A program made the position numbers and the translations under genes. Below the pieces are notes generated by a model. It searched no databases. It was given only the letters and a program-made list of their open reading frames with translations, and was not told where the DNA came from. This document shows positions 29,210-38,532 of a stretch of 40,471 bases of DNA, in pieces; the stretch's first letter is position 1, and each line of letters starts with the position of its first letter. Source of the DNA: Betaproteobacteria bacterium (GTDB taxonomy: Bacteria; Pseudomonadota; Gammaproteobacteria; Burkholderiales; Casimicrobiaceae). The DNA is taken from NCBI GenBank assembly GCA_005881895.1, contig VBCG01000059.1:1-40471 (forward strand), in the 5' to 3' direction.

Positions 29210-29212
29210 CGG

Positions 29213-29635
29213 CTAATCGGCAAGTTGGTCCAACGCCTTCTGAAACCGATTCGCGTGCGACCGCTCCGCCTTTGCCAGCGTCTCGAACCAGTCCGCGATT
29301 TCATCGAATCCTTCGCCGCGCGCGGCCTTGGCCATGCCCGGATACATATCCGTGTACTCGTGCGTTTCACCGGCGATCGCCGCCTTCAAATTCTCGCGGC
29401 TCGTTCCGATCGGAAGATCGGTCGCCGGGTCGCCTACCGCCGAAAGATAGTCGAGGTGTCCATGCGCATGGCCGGTTTCTCCTTCCGCCGTCGAGCGGAA
29501 GATCGCCGAAACGTCATTTTGCCCTTCGACGTCGGCCTTGTTAGCGAAGTACAAATAGCGGCGGTTCGCCTGCGACTCGCCGGCGAATGCGTATTTCAGG
29601 TTGTCGTGGGTCTTGGTGCCTTTCAACGGTTTCAT
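29213..29635 (-). CDS. Rubrerythrin family protein
   Basis: Non-haem diiron protein of the ferritin-like family, expected to reduce hydrogen peroxide using electrons from a partner. The 140 residues include [59 protein letters not shown], then [49 protein letters not shown], giving the ExxH-type ligands of the diiron site ([24 protein letters not shown]). The C-terminal rubredoxin domain of classical rubrerythrin is absent, so an outside electron donor is needed, perhaps the Fe-S protein downstream. The ATG at 29635 has AGGAG seven bases upstream. Confidence 0.93.
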   Translation of the reverse strand: MKPLKGTKTHDNLKYAFAGESQANRRYLYFANKADVEGQNDVSAIFRSTAEGETGHAHGHLDYLSAVGDPATDLPIGTSRENLKAAIAGETHEYTDMYPGMAKAARGEGFDEIADWFETLAKAERSHANRFQKALDQLAD

Positions 29636-29784
29636 CATCCATCTCCTGTAGAAATTCATTTCCCCACCCCCGGCGTCTCAATAGCCTGCCGGGCGTCGCT
29701 CCATAGGGCCCATCACTACAATATTCTGCGCGGGCAGTTGTGATACGTCCAATTGACTATGACAATCGATTCGATAATCTCAGT

Positions 29785-31527
29785 TTATTTATGCATGTCA
29801 GCTGCCCGCGGGGCCAGCGCGGAATCGCGCATCTGCGGCGACGGCCGCAACTGTCCGAGCACGTAGCGCGCCATCCCCGACGCCAGCTCGCTTTCGCCGT
29901 GGAACACCTTCCCCACGTTTTCCTTTATGAGCCGCGCGGCCTCTTCGTCGCTGTGCGTCCGCACCGCGACGGCGATCCTGGGATTGAGCGTGCGCGCGAT
30001 TTCGACCATCTGGCGCACGTGCAGTGCATCCGGTGTAGCGATGACCAGCGCCCCCGCACGGGCGATATGGGCCTGGACCAGCACTTCCGCATCAGATGCA
30101 TCGCCCGACACCGCGGGAATTCCCCGTTTACGCAGTCTCTCGACGATCTCCCGATTTTCTTCGACAACAATGAACGGGACGTCGTTCGCACCGAGCTTTT
30201 CGGCGATGCGTCGCCCCACGCGCCCGAAGCCCACCAGAACGACCTGTCCGCTAATCTGCTGCGGGTCGACCGTCGACGGAAGTTCCCCGAGCGGGTCGCC
30301 TCGCCGATCCATCATGCGCGCGAAATTGGAGCGTGAACGTATCCAGTTGCTGACCGGATCCACCACTCGAAATACCAATGGATTGAGCGCGATCGATATC
30401 AGCGCGCCGGCGACAATCAGGCTTTGCCCGTCCGCCGGCAACAGCCCCAGCGACACGCCCAGCGCCGCAAGAATGAATGAGAACTCGCCGATCTGCGCGA
30501 GGCTGGCCGATACCGTCAGCGCCGTGTTGAGCGGATAGCGAAACGCGAGGACCAGCAGCGCCGCGGCGAGCGTCTTTCCAAGCAGGATGATGGCCACGAC
30601 GGCCGCGAGCTGCCACGGCCGCTCGAATACGACCGCAGGTTGGAACAGCATTCCGACGGATACGAAGAACAAGACGGCGAACGCATCGCGCAACGGGAGG
30701 GTCTCCTCCGCCGCGCGATGGCTCAACGCGGATTCGCGCATGACCATGCCGGCGAAAAAAGCGCCGAGCGCGAACGAGACGCCGAACAGTCTCGCCGATG
30801 CGTAGGCGATGCTGACCGCGGCGGAGATGACGCACAGCGTGAAGAGCTCCCGGGACGCCGTCCGGGCCACTTGCCATAGGAGCCAGGGAAACACCCGTCG
30901 ACCGACGACCAGCATCAGCACCATGAAGGTCGCGACCAATCCAAGCGTCACGAAGACGACTCTCGGCAGATTCGTCGAGGCATCAGCCGCGTCCTTGCCG
31001 CCCAACACGCCGGCCAGCGGGGGAAGCAGTACGAGAACCACGACCGTGGCCAGATCTTCGACGACGAGCCACCCCACCGCGATACGTCCATTCACGCTTT
31101 CCAGAGCCCCTCGGCTCTCGAGCGCCTTCAACAAGACCACGGTGCTCGCGACTGACAGCGACAGACCGAACACCAGCGCGCCGCCAAGGGTCCAGCCCCA
31201 ATACGTCGCGATTCCGGCGCCGAGGGCAGTCGCCACTGCCATCTGCACGACCGCGCCCGGAAGGGCTATCCGCCGCACCGCGAGCAGATCATCGAGCGAA
31301 AAATGCAATCCGACGCCGAACATCAGCAGCATCACACCGATCTCGGCGAGCTGACTCGCCACGTCGACGTCGGCGACGAAACCCGGGGTCGCTGGCCCGA
31401 TCACGATTCCGGCGAGCATGTAACCGACTAGCGCCGGCAGCTTAAGCTTTGTCGTCAGGAAACCGAAAACGAGCGCGAGTCCCAATGCCGCCGCGACGGT
31501 ACTGATGAGGCTTACGTCATGAGGCAT
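29785..31527 (-). CDS. CPA2-family cation:proton antiporter with RCK domain (Kef/YbaL-type)
   Basis: Inner-membrane transporter of 580 residues. The first part is a Na+/H+-exchanger-type membrane domain of about 12 helices, including KLPALVGYMLAGIVIGP, EIGVMLLMFGVGLHFS, SVASTVVLLKALESRG, GWLVVEDLATVVVLVLLPPLAG, GAFFAGMVMRES and a QIGEFSFILAALG segment. A cytoplasmic RCK/TrkA-N nucleotide domain follows (QVVLVGFGRVGRRIAEKL, GDASDAEVLVQAHIARAGALVIATPD), ending in a short tail. YbaL/KefB-like proteins move K+ or Na+ out in exchange for protons, with the RCK domain binding NAD(H) or glutathione adducts. The start chosen matches homologues (PHDVSLISTVAAALG); a GTG 13 codons upstream is possible. 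Confidence 0.9.
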   Translation of the reverse strand: MPHDVSLISTVAAALGLALVFGFLTTKLKLPALVGYMLAGIVIGPATPGFVADVDVASQLAEIGVMLLMFGVGLHFSLDDLLAVRRIALPGAVVQMAVATALGAGIATYWGWTLGGALVFGLSLSVASTVVLLKALESRGALESVNGRIAVGWLVVEDLATVVVLVLLPPLAGVLGGKDAADASTNLPRVVFVTLGLVATFMVLMLVVGRRVFPWLLWQVARTASRELFTLCVISAAVSIAYASARLFGVSFALGAFFAGMVMRESALSHRAAEETLPLRDAFAVLFFVSVGMLFQPAVVFERPWQLAAVVAIILLGKTLAAALLVLAFRYPLNTALTVSASLAQIGEFSFILAALGVSLGLLPADGQSLIVAGALISIALNPLVFRVVDPVSNWIRSRSNFARMMDRRGDPLGELPSTVDPQQISGQVVLVGFGRVGRRIAEKLGANDVPFIVVEENREIVERLRKRGIPAVSGDASDAEVLVQAHIARAGALVIATPDALHVRQMVEIARTLNPRIAVAVRTHSDEEAARLIKENVGKVFHGESELASGMARYVLGQLRPSPQMRDSALAPRAADMHK

Positions 31528-31605
31528 CGGAGGGGCCCGAAGAGCGACGCTACCCAAAATCAGCACACCGCTCCGGGGCGGATGTCCTGACCATGGCGTT
31601 CGAAG

Positions 31606-33207
31606 TCAGTCGATCCGTTCGTACGCAGGCAGCGTCAGAAATTCCACGAACGTGTCATTACTGACGAGATCGGCAAGGATTTTCGACGCATCATCGTACT
31701 TGCCCTCATCGAAGGCGGGGCCGAGGTAGTCGCGGATCTTCACGAGCTCTTCAGGAATCATCGCCGCGACCATTTCCTTCGACACCTTGCGCCCATCATC
31801 GAGTTTCCCCTTCGGGGAGCGGATCCATTGCCACACCTGCGAACGCGAGATTTCCGCCGTGGCGGCGTCTTCCATCAAGTTGAAGATCGGCACGGCTCCT
31901 TGCCCCGCAAGCCACGCGCCAACGTATTGGATCGCCACGTTGATGTTGAGGCGAAGACCTTTTTCGGTAATCGGCTGCTCAGGCTCAAAATGAAGCAAGT
32001 CCGCGGCAGTCACTTTCAAGTCCGCGCGTTTCTTTTGCGCAATCTGGTTGGGCGTCGGCATCAGGCGGTCAAAGGCTTCTTTCGCAACGGGGACCAGTGC
32101 CGGATGCGCGACCCACGTTCCGTCATGGCCGATCGTTGCTTCGCGTTCCTTGTCCGCCTTCACTTTCGCGAACGCCTCGCGATTGGCAGCCTCATCGTTT
32201 TTCACCGGAATCTGCGCCGCCATCCCGCCCATCGCGTGGATGTTGCGGCGATGGCAGGTCTTGACCAGCAACTCTGTGTAGCTCCGCATGAAATGCGTCG
32301 TCATCGTGACAAGCGCCCGATCGGCGAGACAGAAGTCGCGGCTGTGCTGAAACTTTTTGATGCAGCTGAAGATGTAGTCCCAGCGGCCTGCGTTCAGACC
32401 CGCGGAATGGTCGCGCAACTCATAGAGAATCTCGTCCATCTCGAACGCGGCAAGAATCGTCTCGATCAGCACCGTCGCCTTGATGGTGCCGCGCGGAATT
32501 CCGAGCTCGTCCTGTGCCATGACGAAGACGTCGTTCCATAGCCGCGCCTCGAGATGGCTCTCGAGCTTGGGAAGGTAGAAATAGGGTCCGCTTCCGCGCG
32601 CGACCAGCTCTTTCGCGTTATGGAAGAAATACAGCCCGAAATCGAAGATGCCGCCGCTTGCCAGCGCGCCATCGATCTTCACGTGCTTTTCCGGCAGATG
32701 CCAGCCGCGGGGTCGCACGAACAGAACGGCCAGCTTGTCGTTCAGCTGATACGACTTGCCTTCCGGCGACACGTAGTCGATGCGCCGGCGAATCGCATCG
32801 CGCAAATTGATCTGGCCCTGGGCGTTGTTGTCCCACATCGGCGTGTTCGCGTCCTCGAAGTCGGCCATGTAGACGTCGGCGCCGGAGTTGAGCGCGTTGA
32901 TGATCATCTTCCTATCCGCCGGTCCCGTGATCTCAACGCGGCGATCGGCGATGTCGGCCGGGTACGGCGCACACGTCCAATCGCTTTCGCGCACGACGCG
33001 CGTTTCGGGCAGAAAATCCGGTCGCTTGCCTCGGTCAAATTCTGCTTGCCGCGCGGCGCGCGCCGCCAACAGCTCGTTGCGCCGGCCGTCGAAGGCACGC
33101 TGCAGGCGCGCGACGAATGCCAATGCGGCGGGCGTGAGTACCTGCGCGTATTCGGGCCTGAATTGCCCGGTGATCTCGATACCGGGACCAAATGAGGGAG
33201 TGCTCAT
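31606..33207 (-). CDS. aceB: Malate synthase A
   Basis: Condenses glyoxylate with acetyl-CoA in the glyoxylate shunt. The 533 residues cover the full A-type enzyme: [29 protein letters not shown], the [11 protein letters not shown] region, [33 protein letters not shown] signature, the catalytic-base region [17 protein letters not shown] and [11 protein letters not shown]. The ATG reading [15 protein letters not shown] has AGGA close upstream; an open frame of 33 further codons has no similarity. No isocitrate lyase gene lies in the window. It marks the left border of the accessory operon. Confidence 0.97.
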   Translation of the reverse strand: MSTPSFGPGIEITGQFRPEYAQVLTPAALAFVARLQRAFDGRRNELLAARAARQAEFDRGKRPDFLPETRVVRESDWTCAPYPADIADRRVEITGPADRKMIINALNSGADVYMADFEDANTPMWDNNAQGQINLRDAIRRRIDYVSPEGKSYQLNDKLAVLFVRPRGWHLPEKHVKIDGALASGGIFDFGLYFFHNAKELVARGSGPYFYLPKLESHLEARLWNDVFVMAQDELGIPRGTIKATVLIETILAAFEMDEILYELRDHSAGLNAGRWDYIFSCIKKFQHSRDFCLADRALVTMTTHFMRSYTELLVKTCHRRNIHAMGGMAAQIPVKNDEAANREAFAKVKADKEREATIGHDGTWVAHPALVPVAKEAFDRLMPTPNQIAQKKRADLKVTAADLLHFEPEQPITEKGLRLNINVAIQYVGAWLAGQGAVPIFNLMEDAATAEISRSQVWQWIRSPKGKLDDGRKVSKEMVAAMIPEELVKIRDYLGPAFDEGKYDDASKILADLVSNDTFVEFLTLPAYERID

Positions 33208-33336
33208 GGATCCTCGCTGCGTGGACGTTGGCGGCGCGGCAGACAGGACGCACCGAAGGGAACGAGCAACGGATTGATGATACCCGATCATGCTGCGGTG
33301 CGACACGAGTGGCGAAGCCGGACCGCATGCAACAGG

Positions 33337-35223
33337 TCAGTGACGCGCCAATCGATAGATGCGCGACTCGCCATAACCTTTGGCGAGCGGCAGCCGGCCG
33401 ACATATTCGAGCGCGAAACCGTCGTTCCCGTTGGCGACCAGCGTGGCCGCGAACGATTCGCTGGCGTACACCATGCCGGGCGGCGTAACGGGTTCGATGC
33501 GCGCCGCTTTGGTGACGCTCGAGCCGAAATAATTGTCGCGCCCAATGATCGGATCGAACCCACAGAAGACCGGACCCGCATGCAACGCGATACGGATCTG
33601 GCTCGTATCGGGCAATCCAGCGGCTGTCCAGTCGACTTCCAGCATCCCAGTCAGCAAACGCAACGCGAATTCGGCACCGTCATGCGACGCTTCGAATACC
33701 GCGAACAGCGCATCCCCCCACGTATTCGCCGTCAGCGGCTTGACCGTCGACGCGGCCATTTGCGCCGCCACGATGTCGAGAAACCGCGTTTGAAATAGAG
33801 GCGCAAATGCGTCGTGAAGCCGACTGAATCCTGCGAAGTCGGCGAACAGAAGCGTTTTCAGCATGCGCCGGGGACGGGGAACGCTGGCGAGCGCCGCGGG
33901 GACCGTTCGAAGATCGGCCTCGCCTGCCTTCGTCGCGGTACCGCTCGCGTCGGTCGCCCGCGTGGACGTATCCTTCAGTGCGTTGTTGCGTAGTTCGCTC
34001 AAGTCGATCGCTTGCGCCGACCCGATGTTGCGTTGCCAACGCGCATAGGAAGCAAGCGTCCCCCCCAAGCGACCCTCTGCCGCGTGATCGATGACGCACA
34101 ATAGCGAAGGCGTCGTTTCCAGTTGCGCGGCACGAAGCACCGCGAGTCCTTCGAGCAAGAGCGCAGCGTGCTCGAACAGCACGTCGTCGTCGAGATAGCG
34201 CTCCTCGGTCGCCATGATCACGCGCGTTGCGCGGACCAGCGCATCGTCGAATCGTCGGAGCCACGCGTCGCCGCCAACGGAGACGCTGGTCCGCGCGAAG
34301 TCCATTCGATCGAACGGCAGCACGACGTTCACCTCGGCGCCGATTGCAAGCGCCGCCTCGATGAAGATGAGGTCTGCGCCGCACGCCGCCGAGGTATAGA
34401 CGATCGGCGCGTGGAAGCGCGCAAGACGGTGCCGAACGGCCGCTTCAACGGCGGGCGCCAGCGCAGCCGGAAATCGAGGGACCGGTCGATTCGGCGCATC
34501 GATCATGTGCCCTGCAAACGCGACGACGGCGGGAGCCGGAAGAACCTGCAGCACCTCGACCGCTTGCGGCACCACACGCGCGAGCAACTTCACTTGTCGC
34601 CGCATCGTCGCGACGCTGCCCGCATCGTCCGGCACCTGCGCATACGCGGCGGCGTAGCTCTCGCACGCGCGATCGAACCGCCCAAGCAAGAGCTCCGCCT
34701 CGCCGATCGTCGCATGATCCCACGCCGCGCGCGGCGCTTTCTGTTCGGCAAAGCGCGCAATGATCTCTTGCGCAAGTCGTTCCGCCGATGCACTGTCGCC
34801 GAGCAGCATCGACAGCGTGGCCGCGTTGACGCCTGGATACGGGTCATTTCGCAACGCGTGAGCAGCGCGATACTGTTCGAGCGCCAGTCGCGCGTATTCC
34901 TTCGCGCTGTTCCATTCGCGCGCGCGGTGGAGCGCGTCCTTCCAAAGCCGACCGCGCAGGCTCACGATTTCGACCACGCCGTCGGAGCCAGCCGTCGCGA
35001 CCGCTTGCGCCTGATCGAGCAGCGCATGCGCGCGATGGGGCGCGCCCGCTCGGGCATGAGCGAGCGCACCCAAATACAGCAGGTCGGCATCCAAAGGGAA
35101 CGTCGCGACCGCCTCCCGAAACGCGTCGCACGCGTCCCATGGCGCGCCCTGCTCGAGATGCTTGTGGATACGATCGCAGGCGTCCGCAGCGGATCCCATC
35201 GAAACGGAGGGGATGGGCTCCAT
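33337..35223 (-). CDS. TPR-like (TRAFs-binding-like) + SLOG-like + class III nucleotide cyclase protein
   Basis: A 628-residue signalling protein, third gene of the operon. Residues about 15-225 form helical TPR-like repeats resembling DUF4071, the TRAFs-binding region of animal ASK kinases (NDPYPGVNAATLSMLLGDSASAERLAQEI). Residues about 230-380 are a Rossmann-like domain (VAFAGHMIDAPNRPVPRFP, SAACGADLIFIEAALAIGAEVNVVLPFDRMDF) of the SLOG type that binds nucleotides in other systems. Residues about 453-628 are a class III cyclase: metal Asp462 in FADFAGFS and Asp504 in NTWGDALFAVF, HAGPVFCGF, and Arg575 in KAARIEP. The base-selecting Lys and Asp of adenylate cyclases are Asn500 and Ser568, and the transition-state Asn is Thr571. 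It starts 30 bases after the nSTAND gene. No membrane segment is present. Confidence 0.8.
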   Translation of the reverse strand: MEPIPSVSMGSAADACDRIHKHLEQGAPWDACDAFREAVATFPLDADLLYLGALAHARAGAPHRAHALLDQAQAVATAGSDGVVEIVSLRGRLWKDALHRAREWNSAKEYARLALEQYRAAHALRNDPYPGVNAATLSMLLGDSASAERLAQEIIARFAEQKAPRAAWDHATIGEAELLLGRFDRACESYAAAYAQVPDDAGSVATMRRQVKLLARVVPQAVEVLQVLPAPAVVAFAGHMIDAPNRPVPRFPAALAPAVEAAVRHRLARFHAPIVYTSAACGADLIFIEAALAIGAEVNVVLPFDRMDFARTSVSVGGDAWLRRFDDALVRATRVIMATEERYLDDDVLFEHAALLLEGLAVLRAAQLETTPSLLCVIDHAAEGRLGGTLASYARWQRNIGSAQAIDLSELRNNALKDTSTRATDASGTATKAGEADLRTVPAALASVPRPRRMLKTLLFADFAGFSRLHDAFAPLFQTRFLDIVAAQMAASTVKPLTANTWGDALFAVFEASHDGAEFALRLLTGMLEVDWTAAGLPDTSQIRIALHAGPVFCGFDPIIGRDNYFGSSVTKAARIEPVTPPGMVYASESFAATLVANGNDGFALEYVGRLPLAKGYGESRIYRLARH

Positions 35224-35253
35224 GCCGAGTTACGGGTGCGTTTGCGGTCGTTG

Positions 35254-38200
35254 CTAGCGACGCTTTTTGAGCTCGTCCGCGATCCGCTCGCGCACGACGG
35301 TCGTGCTGATTTGCCGCTGCATAGCCGGCGGCAGCGCGTCGATGATCGCCGCGGCTTGCGCGAGCTGCGCCGTCTTCTGTCCAGGTGCGGCAAGGGCCGA
35401 AACGTAGAGCGCATGCGCGAATTGAATGCGCTGCATCAGATCCTCGTTGTCCTTGCGCGCGTTCAACTTGCGGTGAAATTCGAGCACCGGCCCGATGATC
35501 CGCTGCGCTTCCGCATATTTTTCCAGTCGGGCGGCGATCATCGCGGCGAGCATCAGTTGATTGTTGGCGTCGCGCTCTTCCGCCAACGTGCGGATCGGAA
35601 TGACCTTGCGGATTTCCAGTGCGCGTTTGATTTCCGTGTCCGCCGCGGCATAGTCCTTGAGTTGGTAGGACGCCTCGACCGCGGTCCGATAGGCGACTTC
35701 CAGCGCGCGGTTCTTGTCTAACTCTTGTTGGGGCGTCGCATTCTTGATCTGTTGTAGGCGCCGCGCCGATGCCCGAGCCTCTTTGCGCACTGTCTCGTAG
35801 TCGCCGCCGGCGAACGGAATCGCGTACACGCCGTAGCCAAGGCCGGTCGTTGGGTAACCGTAATAACTCAGGAATTCTGGAAGGAAGACTCGGCCGAACG
35901 ACTCCGGCGGAATGCCGCGCAATGCCATTTCGACAGACCGGCGGTTGGACGCGAGCGCTGCCTCCGCCGCCTGCCGGTTGCCCGAGTCGGCTTCGAGCAT
36001 GGCGAGGTACCCTCCCGCGAGCGACAACACGGTGCCGATCATCCCCGATTCCTTCACCTGCTGCTCGATCGCAAGCGCCTCGCGCCATTCTTCCAGCGCT
36101 TCGCGGATCTGCCCCGAATTGAGCAGCCAGAATCCGGTCCCCAACCGCGAGCCGACGAGATTGTTCCAGGCGATCTGGTTGCTCGGGTCGAGCTTGACGA
36201 TCGCTTCCCAGTCGCGCGATGCCTGTCGCGTCAACACCAAGGCCTTGCGCGTGCGAAGATCGAACCCCTCGGTGCTGGACAACGTGTCGACGATCAGCGC
36301 CTCAGCGCGAAGCGCCGACATGTGCCCGGGACGTTTTTCCAACACCTGTCCCGTCACCTTGAGAGCGTCGTCGCCGACCCGCCGCACGTCATCGAATCGG
36401 CCCAGCGCCTGGAGAGCCTCCATCTGCCATCCAGAGGCTTCCGCATACGCGACTGCCGCGGGCAGGTCGTCGAGCTGGAGGCCGGCGATGCTCCGGTAAG
36501 CCTGGCGGGCGTCTTCGAGCGTTTTCACCGCCTCGTCTTCCCGGTTGTTGCGATTTTGCGAGAAGCCGAGGTAGGTCATCGCGAGTCCGTACGCGCGCCG
36601 CAACGAAATCGAGGGCGTTGGCGCAGCCATCAGCGGCTTCAGCACTTCAACGCCCTTGATCGCGAGCTCGCGCTCTTCGGGCCGCCGGTTCGCGCTGCCG
36701 GCGACGCGCGCTTGCGACATCAATCCGAGACCCAATCCGATTGCGGTGGCTTCCGATTGATCGCCTTGCTCGCGCAATTTGCTCAATACGCCGACGGCGT
36801 CCGTCAATGCCTTCTGGCTCTCGTCGAGCCGCGATTGGTTACGGAGCGCAGCACCGTAGCGCACGAGCGCCAGCGCGCGATTGCGGTCGGTCTCCGCCGA
36901 GCGCAGCTCAGGAGGAAGCGCGGCATAATAATCGACGGCGCGCTTCGCCAATTGAGCCACGATGTCGAGCCGGCCGACCGGCTCGAGCTCGAGATAGAAA
37001 TCGTCGAGCAGATAGACGATGAGCTTTTCGGCTTCCCCGCGCGCGCTCTCCGCCATCGCGCGCGTCTGCTGCGCGCGTGCCTCGGCTTCCTGCGCGCGCT
37101 TCATGTTGAGATAGCCGAATACCGCGCTCACCGCCGCGCCGATTGCCAGCGCCGCGCACACAGCCGCGATCTGTCGCGCGCGCACCAGCGCTTTGCGCGT
37201 CGCCGCTTCGCGCTCGCGTTGTGCCGCGAGCTTGCGTTCGGCCTCGTCGCGCGCCTCGCGTTCATGCCGCAGGTCGCGGCTCGCCTTGACGACCCCGCAG
37301 AGAACGTCGTGCGTGAGCTCGACGCGGCGCACGTCGAGCCGTTCCTCGATGCGCAACAAGCGCCGGTCGACGAGCTTCGCCAGCGTGTCAGGCGAAGCGC
37401 CGACCGCGGCGAACGCCTTGCGCACGCGCTCCTCGGCCAGGCTCTCGCGAAAGCCCGACTCGGTCAGCATCTCGTCCTCGATGAACTTGCGCACACCGGC
37501 GGGTTGATCGGCCAACGCGCGCTCGTAGAACTCGCTTAGAATCGTGTCGCGCGAGCCCGCGAGAAGCGCCGCGGAAATCTCCGGCCGGCTCTGCGCGATC
37601 CGCGCGCTGTTGAGCTCGCGGCAGATGAGCGAGAGCAGCGACGGCTCGACCTCGGCGTTGCGCAGCTCGGCGCCGCCGGCGACGAAGCGCACGATCGACG
37701 CCGCCACTTCCTCCGAGACGAGCTTGCCGCCGGGCCTCAGGACGGCGCTCAATGCCTGCTCGCCCGTCATCCGCGCAAGACGCATCCGGTTCTGCGTGAT
37801 CGAGGGCATAATGCCTTTCAAGCTTTCCAGATGCGCGAGATAGTCCTCGCGCAGCGCGATCAGGATCCGATAGTCGCTGCGTGTGAAGTCGAAGCGCTCG
37901 ACGGCGGTTTCATCGTTCTCCATCTTCGCTTCGAGCTCTTTGGGCGCGCGGTTCTCGACCAGATCGGCAAGATCGTCGAGAAATTGCGCGGCGCGCTTGC
38001 GCCCGGCGTCGTCGCTCTGCGCGAGCGTGAAGATCTCCTCGAACTGATCGAAGATCAGCAGCGGAATGAGTGGCTTGCCGGATGCGTCGTGCAAGACGTC
38101 ACCGCGGTGATGGAGAAACTCCCACAGTGATTCACCGGCAATCGCAACGCCGGGCTGCGTCCATTGGCCCGAGCTTTGCGTCGCGCGATAGATCGCTTCC

Positions 38201-38532
38201 TTGATCTGCTCCGACGGCGCCGGCGCTTCGGCCGAGTAATCGAGGCGGACGTAAACGGGGCAATAGCCTTCCGGACGAAGTCGCGGCACCAGCCCCGCGC
38301 GCAGGATCGACGTCTTGCCGAGACCCGACTGGCCGAACAGGATCGTCAGCGGCTTACGCTGCACGCGACGCGCGAGCTCGGCGACTTCCTCCTCGCGTCC
38401 GTAGAAATAGCTCCGCGTCTCCTCTGTGAACGACGCGAGGCCGAGCCACGGATGCTGCGGATCGACGGCCGGTTGTCCGGCGGCGGGGTGCCCGACAGCG
38501 ACATCGGCGACCGAAGACGCGTCAGGGCTCAT
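35254..38532 (-). CDS. nSTAND1-type NTPase with membrane segment and TPR-like tail
   Basis: A 1092-residue signal-transduction NTPase. After a short tail the nSTAND1 signature HPWLGLASFTEETRSYFYGREEEVAEL leads to Walker A GQSGLGKT (67-74) and Walker B PLLIFDQFEEIF (about 157-168). A helical/winged-helix part ends with the family motif VELTHDVL (404-411). Charged coiled coil (about 418-450), one hydrophobic helix (about 454-475) and more coiled coil (476-505) follow. Residues about 520-1080 are helical repeats resembling TPRs. STAND proteins sense a trigger with the repeat region, then oligomerise on ATP. One membrane helix between NTPase and repeats would place the repeats in the periplasm if the NTPase is cytosolic. 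Its ATG directly follows the TGA of the SIR2-TIR gene. Confidence 0.88.
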   Translation of the reverse strand: MSPDASSVADVAVGHPAAGQPAVDPQHPWLGLASFTEETRSYFYGREEEVAELARRVQRKPLTILFGQSGLGKTSILRAGLVPRLRPEGYCPVYVRLDYSAEAPAPSEQIKEAIYRATQSSGQWTQPGVAIAGESLWEFLHHRGDVLHDASGKPLIPLLIFDQFEEIFTLAQSDDAGRKRAAQFLDDLADLVENRAPKELEAKMENDETAVERFDFTRSDYRILIALREDYLAHLESLKGIMPSITQNRMRLARMTGEQALSAVLRPGGKLVSEEVAASIVRFVAGGAELRNAEVEPSLLSLICRELNSARIAQSRPEISAALLAGSRDTILSEFYERALADQPAGVRKFIEDEMLTESGFRESLAEERVRKAFAAVGASPDTLAKLVDRRLLRIEERLDVRRVELTHDVLCGVVKASRDLRHEREARDEAERKLAAQREREAATRKALVRARQIAAVCAALAIGAAVSAVFGYLNMKRAQEAEARAQQTRAMAESARGEAEKLIVYLLDDFYLELEPVGRLDIVAQLAKRAVDYYAALPPELRSAETDRNRALALVRYGAALRNQSRLDESQKALTDAVGVLSKLREQGDQSEATAIGLGLGLMSQARVAGSANRRPEERELAIKGVEVLKPLMAAPTPSISLRRAYGLAMTYLGFSQNRNNREDEAVKTLEDARQAYRSIAGLQLDDLPAAVAYAEASGWQMEALQALGRFDDVRRVGDDALKVTGQVLEKRPGHMSALRAEALIVDTLSSTEGFDLRTRKALVLTRQASRDWEAIVKLDPSNQIAWNNLVGSRLGTGFWLLNSGQIREALEEWREALAIEQQVKESGMIGTVLSLAGGYLAMLEADSGNRQAAEAALASNRRSVEMALRGIPPESFGRVFLPEFLSYYGYPTTGLGYGVYAIPFAGGDYETVRKEARASARRLQQIKNATPQQELDKNRALEVAYRTAVEASYQLKDYAAADTEIKRALEIRKVIPIRTLAEERDANNQLMLAAMIAARLEKYAEAQRIIGPVLEFHRKLNARKDNEDLMQRIQFAHALYVSALAAPGQKTAQLAQAAAIIDALPPAMQRQISTTVVRERIADELKKRR

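Noticed and set aside
34123-35721. 532-codon plus-strand open frame opposite the cyclase gene
   Set aside because: Antisense shadow; spans the end of one real gene and most of another.
36322-37539. 405-codon plus-strand open frame opposite the nSTAND gene
   Set aside because: Antisense shadow without a ribosome-binding site or family similarity.
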